From: an uncultured Akkermansia sp.
GTDB taxonomy: Bacteria; Verrucomicrobiota; Verrucomicrobiia; Verrucomicrobiales; Akkermansiaceae
DNA length: 39,750 bases
Assembly: GCA_947624205.1 (NCBI GenBank)
Contig: CANQJI010000015.1
Coordinates: 1-39,750 of the forward strand
Direction of reading: 5' to 3'
Both the position numbers and the translations under genes were made by a program. This document shows positions 30,305-38,358 of this stretch, one piece after another; the first letter of the stretch is position 1; each line of letters begins with the position of its first letter. A model generated the notes under the pieces. The model saw only the letters and a list, made by a program, of their open reading frames with translations. It made no database searches and had not been told where the DNA came from.

Positions 30305-31570
30305 ATGAGCGAAGAAACAATCTCTCCCGAGCAATCGGGAATCCGTATCAACAAATATTTGGCTCTCTGCGGGTACGAATCGCGGCGCAACGCTGACAAA
30401 CTCGTGAAGGAGGGCTCAGTCGAAATCAACGGTAAACGAGTGGACTCTCCGGGTGCGCGCGTAATGCCCGGAGATTATGTGAAAGTACGTGGCAAGCACG
30501 CTGTACCTAAGGAAGGCATCACTCTGTTGTTGAATAAAACGCGGGGATTTATCTGTAGCCGCCGTCGGCAAAACAAGGAGAACACGGTTTATGATCTGCT
30601 GCCTCTGCAGTACCGTCACGTAAACTACGTCGGCCGTTTGGATACGGACAGTGAAGGGCTGCTGCTGCTTACCAACAAGGGGGATCTGGGGCAGCAAGTG
30701 GCGCACCCCTCCAACGGAGTGGAAAAGGAGTATTGGGTAACGCTGGATCAGCCGTATGAGGATAAAAATTTACTGCAGATGCTGAGGGGACTGCGTTTGC
30801 CGGATGGACAACAGGCCAAGGCAAAGCAGGTGGCGCGTCTCTCCCTGCGGCGTGCCGTCGTGGTACTCGACCAGGGTATCAAGCGTCAGGTGCGCCAGAT
30901 GTTCGCCTGCATGGGGTTCCACGTTCAGAAGTTGGTGCGAGTTCGTATCGGCTCACTATGGGGCGGGGATTTGTTGCCGGGGCATTGCATCGAACTCACC
31001 CCGGAGCAGGAAAAACTTGCTTTCACCAACCCCAAACGACGCAAGGGACTTCTGGACGCTAAACTCGCTTTCCCCGTTGACAGAGCCGCTTCCCCGAAAC
31101 AACTTTCCGGGAAGCTGGATTCTAAGGCAGCTCGAAAAGCTATCGAGGAGACCGGACACTACCATTTCAATCCCGCCGATTTTGAGGATGAGGAAGACGA
31201 AAGTCGTTACAGTCACAAGCTTTCCGGAGAAGGCAGAAAAGACTACCGGCAAAAGAGGAATTCAGAAAGCGGTGAGAAACGTCCCCCGCGGGGACAATTC
31301 CGACGCTCCTCTTTTGACAGGAACAAGGTCCATTCCTCCCCCGGGAGAGAGGGAGAACGAGATCGGCGTTCTTTCCGCAAACACGGCGGTGAGAAGAGTT
31401 CGCGCCCCTTCCACGCGAGAGAGGATGGGGGAGGCTCGCGCGGAGGCAAGTTTACGCGTTCTCACTCCGGGGAGTCGCGTTACCGTGGCGGGCAGTCCGG
31501 CAGGACGAACGCGCCACGACGGAACGGATCTTTCAAAACCTCTGCGCGCAAAAAATACGACGCTCGTTGA
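30305..31570 (+). CDS. RsuA/RluB-family pseudouridine synthase with long basic tail
   Basis: The enzyme converts specific uridines of rRNA to pseudouridine. The 421-residue protein has an S4 RNA-binding domain (about 12-60, IRINKYLALCGYESRRNADK), then the catalytic domain with VGRLDTDSEGLLLLTNKG (catalytic Asp113), EKEYWVTLD, and GIKRQVRQMFACMGF. The catalytic part ends near residue 240. The remaining 180 residues are low-complexity and rich in Arg, Gly, Ser and Lys (for example RGGKFTRSHSGESRYRGG), similar to but longer than the tail of E. coli RluB, and probably bind RNA. The exact target (16S by RsuA, 23S by RluB/RluE/RluF) is not decided by these motifs. The ATG follows TTTTCCATCC, no SD. 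Confidence 0.9.
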   Translation: MSEETISPEQSGIRINKYLALCGYESRRNADKLVKEGSVEINGKRVDSPGARVMPGDYVKVRGKHAVPKEGITLLLNKTRGFICSRRRQNKENTVYDLLPLQYRHVNYVGRLDTDSEGLLLLTNKGDLGQQVAHPSNGVEKEYWVTLDQPYEDKNLLQMLRGLRLPDGQQAKAKQVARLSLRRAVVVLDQGIKRQVRQMFACMGFHVQKLVRVRIGSLWGGDLLPGHCIELTPEQEKLAFTNPKRRKGLLDAKLAFPVDRAASPKQLSGKLDSKAARKAIEETGHYHFNPADFEDEEDESRYSHKLSGEGRKDYRQKRNSESGEKRPPRGQFRRSSFDRNKVHSSPGREGERDRRSFRKHGGEKSSRPFHAREDGGGSRGGKFTRSHSGESRYRGGQSGRTNAPRRNGSFKTSARKKYDAR

Positions 31571-31594
31571 GACAGCCACAGCCCTTTTCTTCCG

Positions 31595-33004
31595 ATGAAG
31601 CGTTTGATCGTGTTCGTAGCTTTGCTGTTGGGCGCTTGTCCTGTATCCCCTGGACAGTCTGCTCAAAACCCTGCCACGACGAGTGTGGTGGAGGAAGTGG
31701 ACGCCTCTCTTGAGGAACGACTGCATACGCTTAAGGATCAAGCAGAGAAGGGGGATCTGCACGCAGCTCAGCAGGTTTATCTGCGCTACGCTCTGGCACA
31801 CAAACCGGACAAGGCTCGCACGTGGGCGGCGCTCTACACCAAGCTGCTCACCCAAAAGGCGGAAGCCGGTGACTCGGCCGCCATGCTGCAGTTAGGCGCG
31901 CGCTACATGGGAGGAGCAGATTATACGCCTCAAAATATCCAGCAGGCGACAACGTGGTTCTCTCGCGCGGCAGAGGCCGGTGAACCTGCCGGCGCATACA
32001 TGCTCGGCGAGATGTACTCTCGCGCCGGAAACGTTCCCATGGCGCAGCAATCTTACACCAGAGCCTATGAACTCTACACCGCTCGCCTGGAAAAGAATGC
32101 CGACGATATTGAAGCTCTCTATTGGCTCGGTTTCATGCAACAAAACGGGCAAGGTACGAAACAGGACGCACCTGCCGGACTCGTCAGGCTGGAGCGAGCT
32201 TGCGAAGCCGGCTCTGCCTGGGCTGCTGCACAACTTTTCAAGACCTACTACAACGGCGTTGGCGTCCCGGCGGATAAACCCCGCGCCATTTCCTACGCCC
32301 GCAGGATGGCGGATGAACACCACAACGGCACGATGGCTTACATCGTAGCTCGTGCATACCTGCAGGGCGAGGGTGTGCCACAGGATGTTGAACTTGGCGA
32401 GCATTACCTGGACCAGGCCGAACGCGCCAATGAGCCGGATGCCATCTACGTGAAGGCGCGGCGTCTGGAAGAAGCCGGAAAAGCGGGGGAGGCTCTGCCA
32501 TACTACCGCCGCGCCGCCGGCATGCAGCAGCGTGATGCTCTCGTACGCCTCGGCGCCAAGATGCTTCATGGCTCCCCGGAATTGGAGCAGGATGCCGAAC
32601 GCGGTCTCGCTCTCCTGGAGCGCGCCGGCAATCGCTTCGAATCTCCCGCCGCGGCTTTGGAACTTGCGCATTATTACGAGGAACACGGTGAGCAGGGAAC
32701 GGCAGATTCCTGGTACATCGCCGCTAGTAATCGCGGCGTTCCGGAAGCTATGGCGCGCCGTGGTCTGCTGCACCTCATTCCCGGCAGCGCTGCTACCTGG
32801 GATCCCACACGCGCCTGGCAGTGGTGGCGCACCGGTGAACGCGCAGGGGACAAAACATGTGCCCTCTACATCGCGCTCTTCCTGTACGTCTTCACGCCTC
32901 TGTTGCTCATCTTCGTTTTCGGGTTTCCCATTTTCGTTGGTCGCCGCTACGCAAAACAGGCCAGGCGTGAACTTGAAGAAGCCGCGAAGAAGGAACGGGA
33001 TTAA
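31595..33004 (+). CDS. Sel1-repeat lipoprotein with a C-terminal membrane helix
   Basis: The 469-residue protein starts MKRLIVFVALLLGAC. LGAC fits a lipobox with Cys15 as the lipidated residue. About ten Sel1/TPR-like repeats follow (about 45-420), for example AMLQLGARYMGGADYTPQN and AYIVARAYLQGEGVPQDVE, typical of scaffold proteins. Near the end is one strong membrane helix (about 428-450, with LYVFTPLLLIFVFGFPIFVG) and a short basic/acidic cytoplasmic-type tail (RRYAKQARRELEEAAKKERD). Lipid anchor plus C-terminal helix is an unusual combination; either the Sel1 domain is tethered twice or the lipobox is not used. It lies 24 bp after the pseudouridine synthase gene, probably in the same operon. 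Confidence 0.85.
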   Translation: MKRLIVFVALLLGACPVSPGQSAQNPATTSVVEEVDASLEERLHTLKDQAEKGDLHAAQQVYLRYALAHKPDKARTWAALYTKLLTQKAEAGDSAAMLQLGARYMGGADYTPQNIQQATTWFSRAAEAGEPAGAYMLGEMYSRAGNVPMAQQSYTRAYELYTARLEKNADDIEALYWLGFMQQNGQGTKQDAPAGLVRLERACEAGSAWAAAQLFKTYYNGVGVPADKPRAISYARRMADEHHNGTMAYIVARAYLQGEGVPQDVELGEHYLDQAERANEPDAIYVKARRLEEAGKAGEALPYYRRAAGMQQRDALVRLGAKMLHGSPELEQDAERGLALLERAGNRFESPAAALELAHYYEEHGEQGTADSWYIAASNRGVPEAMARRGLLHLIPGSAATWDPTRAWQWWRTGERAGDKTCALYIALFLYVFTPLLLIFVFGFPIFVGRRYAKQARRELEEAAKKERD

Positions 33005-33071
33005 AAGGCGTTCCACTCTTTTCGATTTCCCTGATGTATCTGTCGCAGGTGAGGATGCCTCTCAATTCTCC

Positions 33072-33875
33072 TCAGTGGGGAAGGAAATATCGACGCTGCT
33101 TTTCGGAGATAGGAAGCGCAAGTTGCTCCATAACGGCAAGCATGTCTTCCCAGACGGCGCGCCGCGCAGAGAGTGACTCGTTACGCAGTAGATAACTCGG
33201 GTGGTAAGTCACGCGCACAGGCAGCTGATCCGCAAGATGGTGCCAGACGCCGCGAAGGGAACTCACACTTCCTTCCCCTCCCAGTAGTCCATGTGCCGCC
33301 GTTGCGCCGAGGCACACCACACAAGCGGGCTGAATCGCGCGCAACTCGGCAAGCACAAGCGGCAGACAGGCGGCGATCTCTTCCGGCGTGGGCGGTCGGT
33401 TTGCCGTTCCCTGATTGGCTCCCATGGAGGGACGGAATTTGCAGATATTGGTGATGTAGATTTGTTCGCGCTTCAGCCCCATGGCACGAAGGATTTCGTT
33501 GAGCTTCTGCCCGGCTTTCCCCACAAAGGGTTCTCCGAGGCGTTCCTCGTCGTAACCGGGAGCTTCGCCGACGAGGACAAGGCGCGCATGAACGTCCCCA
33601 ACGGAAAACACCATCTTCTCACGCAGGGAACCGAGGCGGCGAGCGGCAGACCAATTGACGGCCCGGCGGCGGAGGTAGTCTATTTTCTGCTCCGGAGACG
33701 AGAGCTCCGCGGCTTCGTTTCGAGAGGTAGTGGGAGGCGGCGATGAGAACCACGTGCGCAGGATGTCGCGTGCCTGATCATCGACGGGAATGCAGTGTAC
33801 ACCCTTTTCCTGCAGGGTTTTCAGACTCGCGCGCACGATATCCCGAAGCGTAGTTGTGGAAGAATTGGAAGGCAT
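33072..33875 (-). CDS. Uracil-DNA glycosylase, family-4-like, lacking iron-sulfur cysteines
   Basis: The 267-residue protein belongs to the UDG superfamily of bacterial DNA repair enzymes. Motif 1 is LVGEAPGYDEERLGEPFVGK (GEAPG, 103-107), followed by MGLKREQIYITNICKFRPS and PPTPEEIAACLPLV, and motif 2 is VTYHPSYLLRN (His225). This order is that of family 4. Family 4 enzymes bind a 4Fe-4S cluster with four cysteines. Here the first two (CxxC before motif 1) are replaced in SAARRLGSLREK, and the third (KCRP) is Phe147, with Cys145 two residues earlier. Only Cys170 remains. The N-terminal 70 residues are an extension. It starts 2 bp after the SDR gene (same strand), so the two are coupled. Substrate range is uncertain. 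Confidence 0.87.
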   Translation of the reverse strand: MPSNSSTTTLRDIVRASLKTLQEKGVHCIPVDDQARDILRTWFSSPPPTTSRNEAAELSSPEQKIDYLRRRAVNWSAARRLGSLREKMVFSVGDVHARLVLVGEAPGYDEERLGEPFVGKAGQKLNEILRAMGLKREQIYITNICKFRPSMGANQGTANRPPTPEEIAACLPLVLAELRAIQPACVVCLGATAAHGLLGGEGSVSSLRGVWHHLADQLPVRVTYHPSYLLRNESLSARRAVWEDMLAVMEQLALPISEKQRRYFLPH

Positions 33876-33877
33876 AT

Positions 33878-34804
33878 TCAGCGGCGACGAGAGAGTTCAC
33901 TCTGGTAAGAGCGTCCGAGTTGTTGTGCATGCTGCTCGATCCATTGCCTCAGACTGCGCTTGCCGGCAGGTTCCTCATCGACAGCGAGACGGTTTTGGGT
34001 AAGCCCTCTGACCTCATCGCGCGTGAGCATGACGTCATGCATCAGCGAGCCAAGCACACCTGCGGCCGCGTAGCCGACCCAATGAGGCACGGGTAGAATG
34101 AGACGTCGCACCCCCATCGTTTGTGCCAGTAAGCGCCACAAATCGCGGAAGCTGTACGTTTCCGGGCCGGTAGCGTGTACGACGCGGTGAGGTTCCGGTC
34201 GTTCAGCCTCCTCCATCGCAAGATCGGCGAGATCTCGCACGTGGACAGGCTGGAGAAAGTAATCAGTGCCGCTGCCAAAGGTGCCCACGCAGGGGAGGTG
34301 TCGAAGGCTCCAAGCCATATTGTTGATGAGGATGGATTCCTGCGGCGTTTCCCCAAAAAGTACCGCCGGGCGCAGGATTGAATGGGGTAAGCCGGGATCG
34401 GACAAGGCTTGCTCGAGATGCGCCTTCCCGCTGAAATAGGGCAATGGCGAAGAAGCATCCGGTTTGGTGATGCTCACGTGTACCACGCGCCGCACGCCTG
34501 CCTGCTGAGCCGCGCGAAAGAGCGCCAGCGTGTTTTCCACAGCCTCTCTGTGAGAGAAGGCGGCGTGTCCCGCTCCGTTGAATGAAAAACGAACCCAGTA
34601 GGTATTCACCAGAACATCGACGCCGCGCAGGATATCCTCGCCGTTCGCCGACCATGGCATGGGGCGTAACTCGTAGCAAGCAGGGTTTGGCAAACGCCCG
34701 GCAGAATTGGTGAGACCAACGACGCGCCAACCACGACGAACTGCCTCAGCAGCAACATAGCGACCGCTGTACCCCAGCACCCCGGTGATGGCCACAGTCT
34801 TCAT
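33878..34804 (-). CDS. NAD(P)-binding SDR, NDUFA9/atypical epimerase type
   Basis: The 308-residue protein has the N-terminal Rossmann motif VAITGVLGYSGRYVAAEAVR (glycines in TGxxGxxG), VVHVSITKPD, and PYFSGKAHLEQALSDPGLPH with the Tyr and Lys in the YxxxK position, followed by SILRPAVLFGE. This matches atypical SDRs related to complex I subunit NDUFA9 and nucleotide-sugar epimerases. The substrate cannot be told; quinone- or flavin-related roles and lipid-linked roles are both possible. TAAACT lies 10 nt before the ATG without a good -35 box. The UDG gene follows after 2 bp. Confidence 0.82.
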   Translation of the reverse strand: MKTVAITGVLGYSGRYVAAEAVRRGWRVVGLTNSAGRLPNPACYELRPMPWSANGEDILRGVDVLVNTYWVRFSFNGAGHAAFSHREAVENTLALFRAAQQAGVRRVVHVSITKPDASSPLPYFSGKAHLEQALSDPGLPHSILRPAVLFGETPQESILINNMAWSLRHLPCVGTFGSGTDYFLQPVHVRDLADLAMEEAERPEPHRVVHATGPETYSFRDLWRLLAQTMGVRRLILPVPHWVGYAAAGVLGSLMHDVMLTRDEVRGLTQNRLAVDEEPAGKRSLRQWIEQHAQQLGRSYQSELSRRR

Positions 34805-34889
34805 GTGCCTGCTCAGTTTATCATTTCCTTTCGGCGAAAGTTCGATTGTTCAAAAGCAAGCACAGCGGTTCCTCTCTTCCCGAGAGTGA

Positions 34890-36833
34890 TCAGCCCTCGA
34901 CGTCGTCCGGGAAAATCAGATGGCGCGGAGCAGGCGTGATGCTGCGAACAGTCATCTTCACCGGATCCCCTCCGATTTCAAGCGGCAGCCGCACAGAGTC
35001 CCCTACCTTGTGCCCGATGAGTTTGGCTCCCAGCTTGGAACTGTACGCCACCACGCGCTCCTCCGGCACGGAATCCCATGCGCCCAACACGGTGTAGACC
35101 ACTTCTCCCCCGTCCTCAGTGACAAAGGTGACACTCGTTCCCATGCTGACAGCATCACAGCTGGCGTCTGCAAAATCCGTCGGCTGAGCTTGCGCAAGTT
35201 GGCGAGAAAGCTCCTCGGAGCGACGAACCAACACCTGCCGGGTGGCTTTGGCATCCTGGTAGCCACCGTTCTCGCGCAAGTCTCCTTCAGCGCGGGTGAT
35301 CTCCAAATCATGCTTGTTTTTGGGAATCTTGACGTTGATAATCTCCTCGTATTCCGCCTTGCGCTGGGCAAAGGAGCGCAGAGACACGTAGAGTGTCTGC
35401 TTTGCCTTGGGGGCGCTGCGCGCGAGAGCTATCTCCTGCAGACCCGGGTGCACCTTCATCATGCTGGCCAGCAGGAAATTGCGATCCAAATCCGGCAGAA
35501 CAGCAGAATCATAAATCGACTTCGCGAAAGGACGAGCTTCCGGCTCGCTGAGCCCCGTCACCAGATCCGGCGCCAGTTGCTTGTCCTCCACGAGCATGTT
35601 GCGCAGGCGCAACGCACGATTCGGCGCGCCGTCAGCGCTGTCGCGTTCGATGGCGCTGATAATCGCCGCTCCCAACGCCATCTTGGATCGTTCCACCGCC
35701 TCTTTCGCAACGCCATGCCGCTCCTTGCAGAGCCAAATGAGAACGCTGGGCTGGAGTGTCTGGCGAGAAATGCCGGCATCCACCTCAGAGAAGAGTTGTT
35801 CCTTGTTGCCATTCTGCAGGATGAAATCTGCCGCCGTGGATGTAACACGCTGCCCTCCCATCAGGAAAAGGTGAGTCAGATACGCCTGCCAATCCTCCGG
35901 ATACGCCTCACGGACAGCTTTGTAAACGCAGAGCTGGCGGGTCGGCGGCAACTCGCCGATGTAATGCACGAGTTCTTCAGCGGGAATATCCCGAAGCTTG
36001 TCGGACAACTGAATTGTCTGCTGCACGCCCTCTTTTTCCATGGCCTGCTGCAGAGCGGCGCGCCCTGCCTCTCCCTCTGCCACACGCGCGGGAATCTCGT
36101 CCCGGATAATGATGAGCTGAAGCACGTGCTGCGGCTCCATGTGATCGCGCTGTATGTCCTTTTCCATGGCGGCGATGAGCTTGGCTGCGGCATCGTACTG
36201 CCCACGTAGCACTTCTCCCACATGCGCTTGATCAAGTATCCGCACGCAGGTCTCCAGAGAACCGGCATCCTGGTAGTCGGCCAGCAGCGCCTCGGCCGCA
36301 CTCTCGGCTCGGCGAAGACAGATGGCTTCCCCTCGCTTTGTGGGCAGACGGAAGTGCGGGGACTGCCGCATGGCCGCCCGCGCCTTCTCCCACCAGGGTC
36401 TCCATTCTTCTGTGGGGATGACGCGCCCGCTCAGGAAGCGTTCCAAATCTTCCGGCTGCATCGGCAGTACCTCATTCACTCCTTCCCTCAGGGAGTAGTT
36501 GTTTTCCAACACTTCGGTGATGAAGGCCAGCATGGTGTCTTTCCCTTCCGCTCTGCTGCGAGCTGCCTTGGGATCTTCGTAACAAGCAACCAGGAAGTGC
36601 TTCTCCGGCAGTGGCGTGAGCTGGTTGAATGCCAGCTTCAGTCCCATGACGTAGCCGGGGCGTTTCTCAAAATTCACCTTAACTGCCTGCTTGCTCAGCG
36701 ACCATACTTCCACCTTGCCCACGCCCCACTCGCTGTGCATCACATACTTTCCGGGGCTAATCCTATCCATTCTTTCGGCAAAATTCATCGGGATTTTCCC
36801 CGCGTTAACCAGTTTTTCAAGGTCACTATGCAT
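34890..36833 (-). CDS. greA: Transcription factor GreA-type with large N-terminal region (PVC type)
   Basis: GreA rescues backtracked RNA polymerase by stimulating transcript cleavage. In this 647-residue protein only the last 160 residues are GreA-like. They include a coiled coil with the acidic tip EGDLRENGGYQDAK (Asp and Glu near 517-521, the functional residues) and a C-terminal FKBP-like domain with GTSVTFVTEDGGEVVYTVLG and LIGHKVGDSVRLPL. The first 480 residues begin with a small beta-rich module (HSEWGVGKVEVWSLSKQ) and continue as a long helical repeat region. Chlamydial GreA has a similar size (about 715 residues), which supports a PVC origin. I start at ATG 36833, 10 nt after the -10 box; ATG 36845 overlaps that box and the frame further upstream lies in noncoding DNA. 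Confidence 0.88.
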   Translation of the reverse strand: MHSDLEKLVNAGKIPMNFAERMDRISPGKYVMHSEWGVGKVEVWSLSKQAVKVNFEKRPGYVMGLKLAFNQLTPLPEKHFLVACYEDPKAARSRAEGKDTMLAFITEVLENNYSLREGVNEVLPMQPEDLERFLSGRVIPTEEWRPWWEKARAAMRQSPHFRLPTKRGEAICLRRAESAAEALLADYQDAGSLETCVRILDQAHVGEVLRGQYDAAAKLIAAMEKDIQRDHMEPQHVLQLIIIRDEIPARVAEGEAGRAALQQAMEKEGVQQTIQLSDKLRDIPAEELVHYIGELPPTRQLCVYKAVREAYPEDWQAYLTHLFLMGGQRVTSTAADFILQNGNKEQLFSEVDAGISRQTLQPSVLIWLCKERHGVAKEAVERSKMALGAAIISAIERDSADGAPNRALRLRNMLVEDKQLAPDLVTGLSEPEARPFAKSIYDSAVLPDLDRNFLLASMMKVHPGLQEIALARSAPKAKQTLYVSLRSFAQRKAEYEEIINVKIPKNKHDLEITRAEGDLRENGGYQDAKATRQVLVRRSEELSRQLAQAQPTDFADASCDAVSMGTSVTFVTEDGGEVVYTVLGAWDSVPEERVVAYSSKLGAKLIGHKVGDSVRLPLEIGGDPVKMTVRSITPAPRHLIFPDDVEG

Positions 36834-36843
36834 ACGTAGGGAC

Positions 36844-36871
36844 ATATTAGCACACCTCGTATCAAGGTCAA
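36844..36871 (-). promoter_or_regulatory. Promoter of the large greA gene
   Basis: On the minus strand TTGACC (36871-36866) and TAATAT (36849-36844) are 16 bp apart. The ATG at 36833 begins 11 nt after the -10 box, giving a leader of at most a few bases. Confidence 0.6.
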
Positions 36872-36875
36872 TTCC

Positions 36876-37070
36876 AAATATCATCACGATATGCACACAT
36901 GTCCCAATAAAAATTTCTCCGGGCTCATTCAACCCATTTCCCCATGTGTTTCCCATGGATGAAGAAGGTAAGCCAGCAAGACGGCAAACTTCGCCAAGTT
37001 CGCGCGCAAGCGCGGGAATTTCTTGAATCGTACTTCGTACGTCGTAAATAACTAACGACTTATGCTGCAT
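36876..37070 (-). repeat. Possible relic (copy D) of the dispersed repeat
   Basis: Read on the minus strand, 37048-36989 shows TACGACGTACGAAGTACGATT, then CGCGCTTGCGCGCGAACTT and GGCGAAG, parallel to 430-475 of copy A (GTACGATT, GCGCGCTTGCACGTGAA, TTTTGCGAAG). GCATATCGTGATGATATTTGG near 36880-36900 recalls the GTATA/GATATCAG block of the others. The CTCTCAAATGCG end and the palindrome are missing. It again lies upstream of a promoter reading away from it. The rest of the gap 37071-37256 shows nothing I can name. The open frame on this strand is not coding in my view. Confidence 0.3.
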
Positions 37071-37256
37071 GACGTGCCGTTAACTACCATCGGGTGTGCT
37101 TTTTCTTGGTACGGATGTGAAAATGAGGTAGGCATAGACGCGCCGCAGCGCTCCGGCTGAGGGAGAGTATCGCCCACCGCAGCCTCGCCGCCGGCGTGTT
37201 TGTGGTGCGCGTTGGCGCCATGGGTTCGTGATGCCGCTTTTTCTTCTTTAACGCAG

Positions 37257-37285
37257 TTGACAGCACATCGACGATGGCGCATAAT
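37257..37285 (+). promoter_or_regulatory. Strong sigma70-type promoter of the PAP2 gene
   Basis: TTGACA (37257-37262) and CATAAT (37280-37285) are 17 bp apart, the best promoter match in the window. The leader to ATG 37329 is about 37 nt. Confidence 0.7.
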
Positions 37286-37328
37286 GACGCCCATCAGGGG
37301 CAATGGAAGCCCTGTTGGAATACGGAAT

Positions 37329-38255
37329 ATGGACATTCAATACTTGCTCTTTCTACAGCATGCGCGAGAAACGCTGGGAGGCGTTTTCAACAGCTTTTTT
37401 CTGCAAATCAGTGACTTGTCGTCCGGTATGTTTGTCTGGCTGCTCGCCTGCGTCGTGTTTTGGTCGGTGAACAAAAAAGTTGGAGGTTTCCTGTTTCTGA
37501 ATGTCGGTTTCTCGCGCTTTTTCATGCAGGTGCTGAAGCTGACGTTCTGTGTGTACCGTCCGTGGATACGCTCGGCGGAGATCCTGCCTATCGAGAAGGC
37601 GTCCGGTTACTCGTTTCCGAGCGGACATACAGTGACGGCGACTGCAAATTACGGAACGCTGATGGAGAGATACCGGCAGAGTCGTCCTCTGTGCATTTTC
37701 CTCGCTCTCATGATCCTGCTCACCATGTTTTCGAGGAACTACATCGGCGTTCACACGCCACAGGATGTCGTCGTTGCGCTGTTGCTCGGCATCGTGGTCG
37801 TGCTCTGCGGCGCGCGGGTGTGGGAATGGCTGGAGGCTCATCCGACTCGAGATTATTTGCTGCCGTGCGCAGGAGTGGTGTTGGTGACCCTTTTTCTGGC
37901 CTATATTTCCCTGAAAAACTACCCGTTGGATTATGTGAACGGTAAGCTCCTTGTGGATCCGCGGAAAATGATGATCGATGGCTACAAAGATGCCGGAAGG
38001 TTGCTGGGTGTCGCGTTCGGATGGTTTCTGGAACGTCGGTTTGTGCGTTTCAGCCTGGATGTCCCCGTGGCTCGCCGTGTCGCCAGAGCCGGTTTCGGCG
38101 TGCTTCTTCTGCTTCTCTACGAAGGCTGTGCCATGCCTGCGCTGACGGCTTCTCTCGCCTCATCCTGGGGCTATTTCGTGGCGACCTTCTTTGAGCTTAT
38201 TCTTCTGATGGTCATCTACCCTCTCTTTTTTGCCCGCGAGAAAAAGGCTGCGTGA
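37329..38255 (+). CDS. PAP2-family membrane phosphatase
   Basis: The 308-residue multi-pass membrane protein has the complete lipid phosphatase signature: KLTFCVYRPW (K70, R77, P78; KX6RP), YSFPSGHT (PSGH, 97-100), and SRNYIGVHTPQDV (S135, R136, H142, D146; SRX5HX3D). Such enzymes remove phosphate from phosphatidic acid, phosphatidylglycerol phosphate, undecaprenyl pyrophosphate or lipid A. About seven or eight membrane helices are expected, including three after the active site. ATG 37329 is chosen because earlier in-frame starts lie within or before the promoter. Substrate cannot be decided. It faces the malate dehydrogenase gene. Confidence 0.9.
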   Translation: MDIQYLLFLQHARETLGGVFNSFFLQISDLSSGMFVWLLACVVFWSVNKKVGGFLFLNVGFSRFFMQVLKLTFCVYRPWIRSAEILPIEKASGYSFPSGHTVTATANYGTLMERYRQSRPLCIFLALMILLTMFSRNYIGVHTPQDVVVALLLGIVVVLCGARVWEWLEAHPTRDYLLPCAGVVLVTLFLAYISLKNYPLDYVNGKLLVDPRKMMIDGYKDAGRLLGVAFGWFLERRFVRFSLDVPVARRVARAGFGVLLLLLYEGCAMPALTASLASSWGYFVATFFELILLMVIYPLFFAREKKAA

Positions 38256-38297
38256 TGAGTGACCCCGTTCGTGCCGATTTTGATTTGTTCTCCGAGG

Positions 38298-38333
38298 AAT
38301 AAAACGACCGCCACGGCGGAACCGAAGCGGTCG
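38298..38333 (-). terminator. Rho-independent terminator of the malate dehydrogenase gene
   Basis: On the minus strand CGACCGC (38333-38327) pairs with GCGGTCG (38311-38305), with a CGG/CCG inner stem, followed by TTTTATT (38304-38298). Confidence 0.8.
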
Positions 38334-38358
38334 GGAAAGAGGGTACGCAGAGCAGAGA

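Noticed and set aside
31892..33016. 374-codon minus frame over the Sel1 gene
   Set aside because: The plus strand has a signal peptide, clear repeats and a membrane helix; the minus frame has no motif and only mirrors high-GC codon bias.
34920..36209. 429-codon plus frame over the large greA gene
   Set aside because: GreA motifs on the minus strand are unambiguous; the plus frame is unstructured shadow.
36834..37070. Extending the greA gene upstream to an ATG at 37070 (79 more residues)
   Set aside because: The -35 and -10 boxes lie inside this stretch and it overlaps a repeat-like noncoding region; homologous start motifs begin at 36833.
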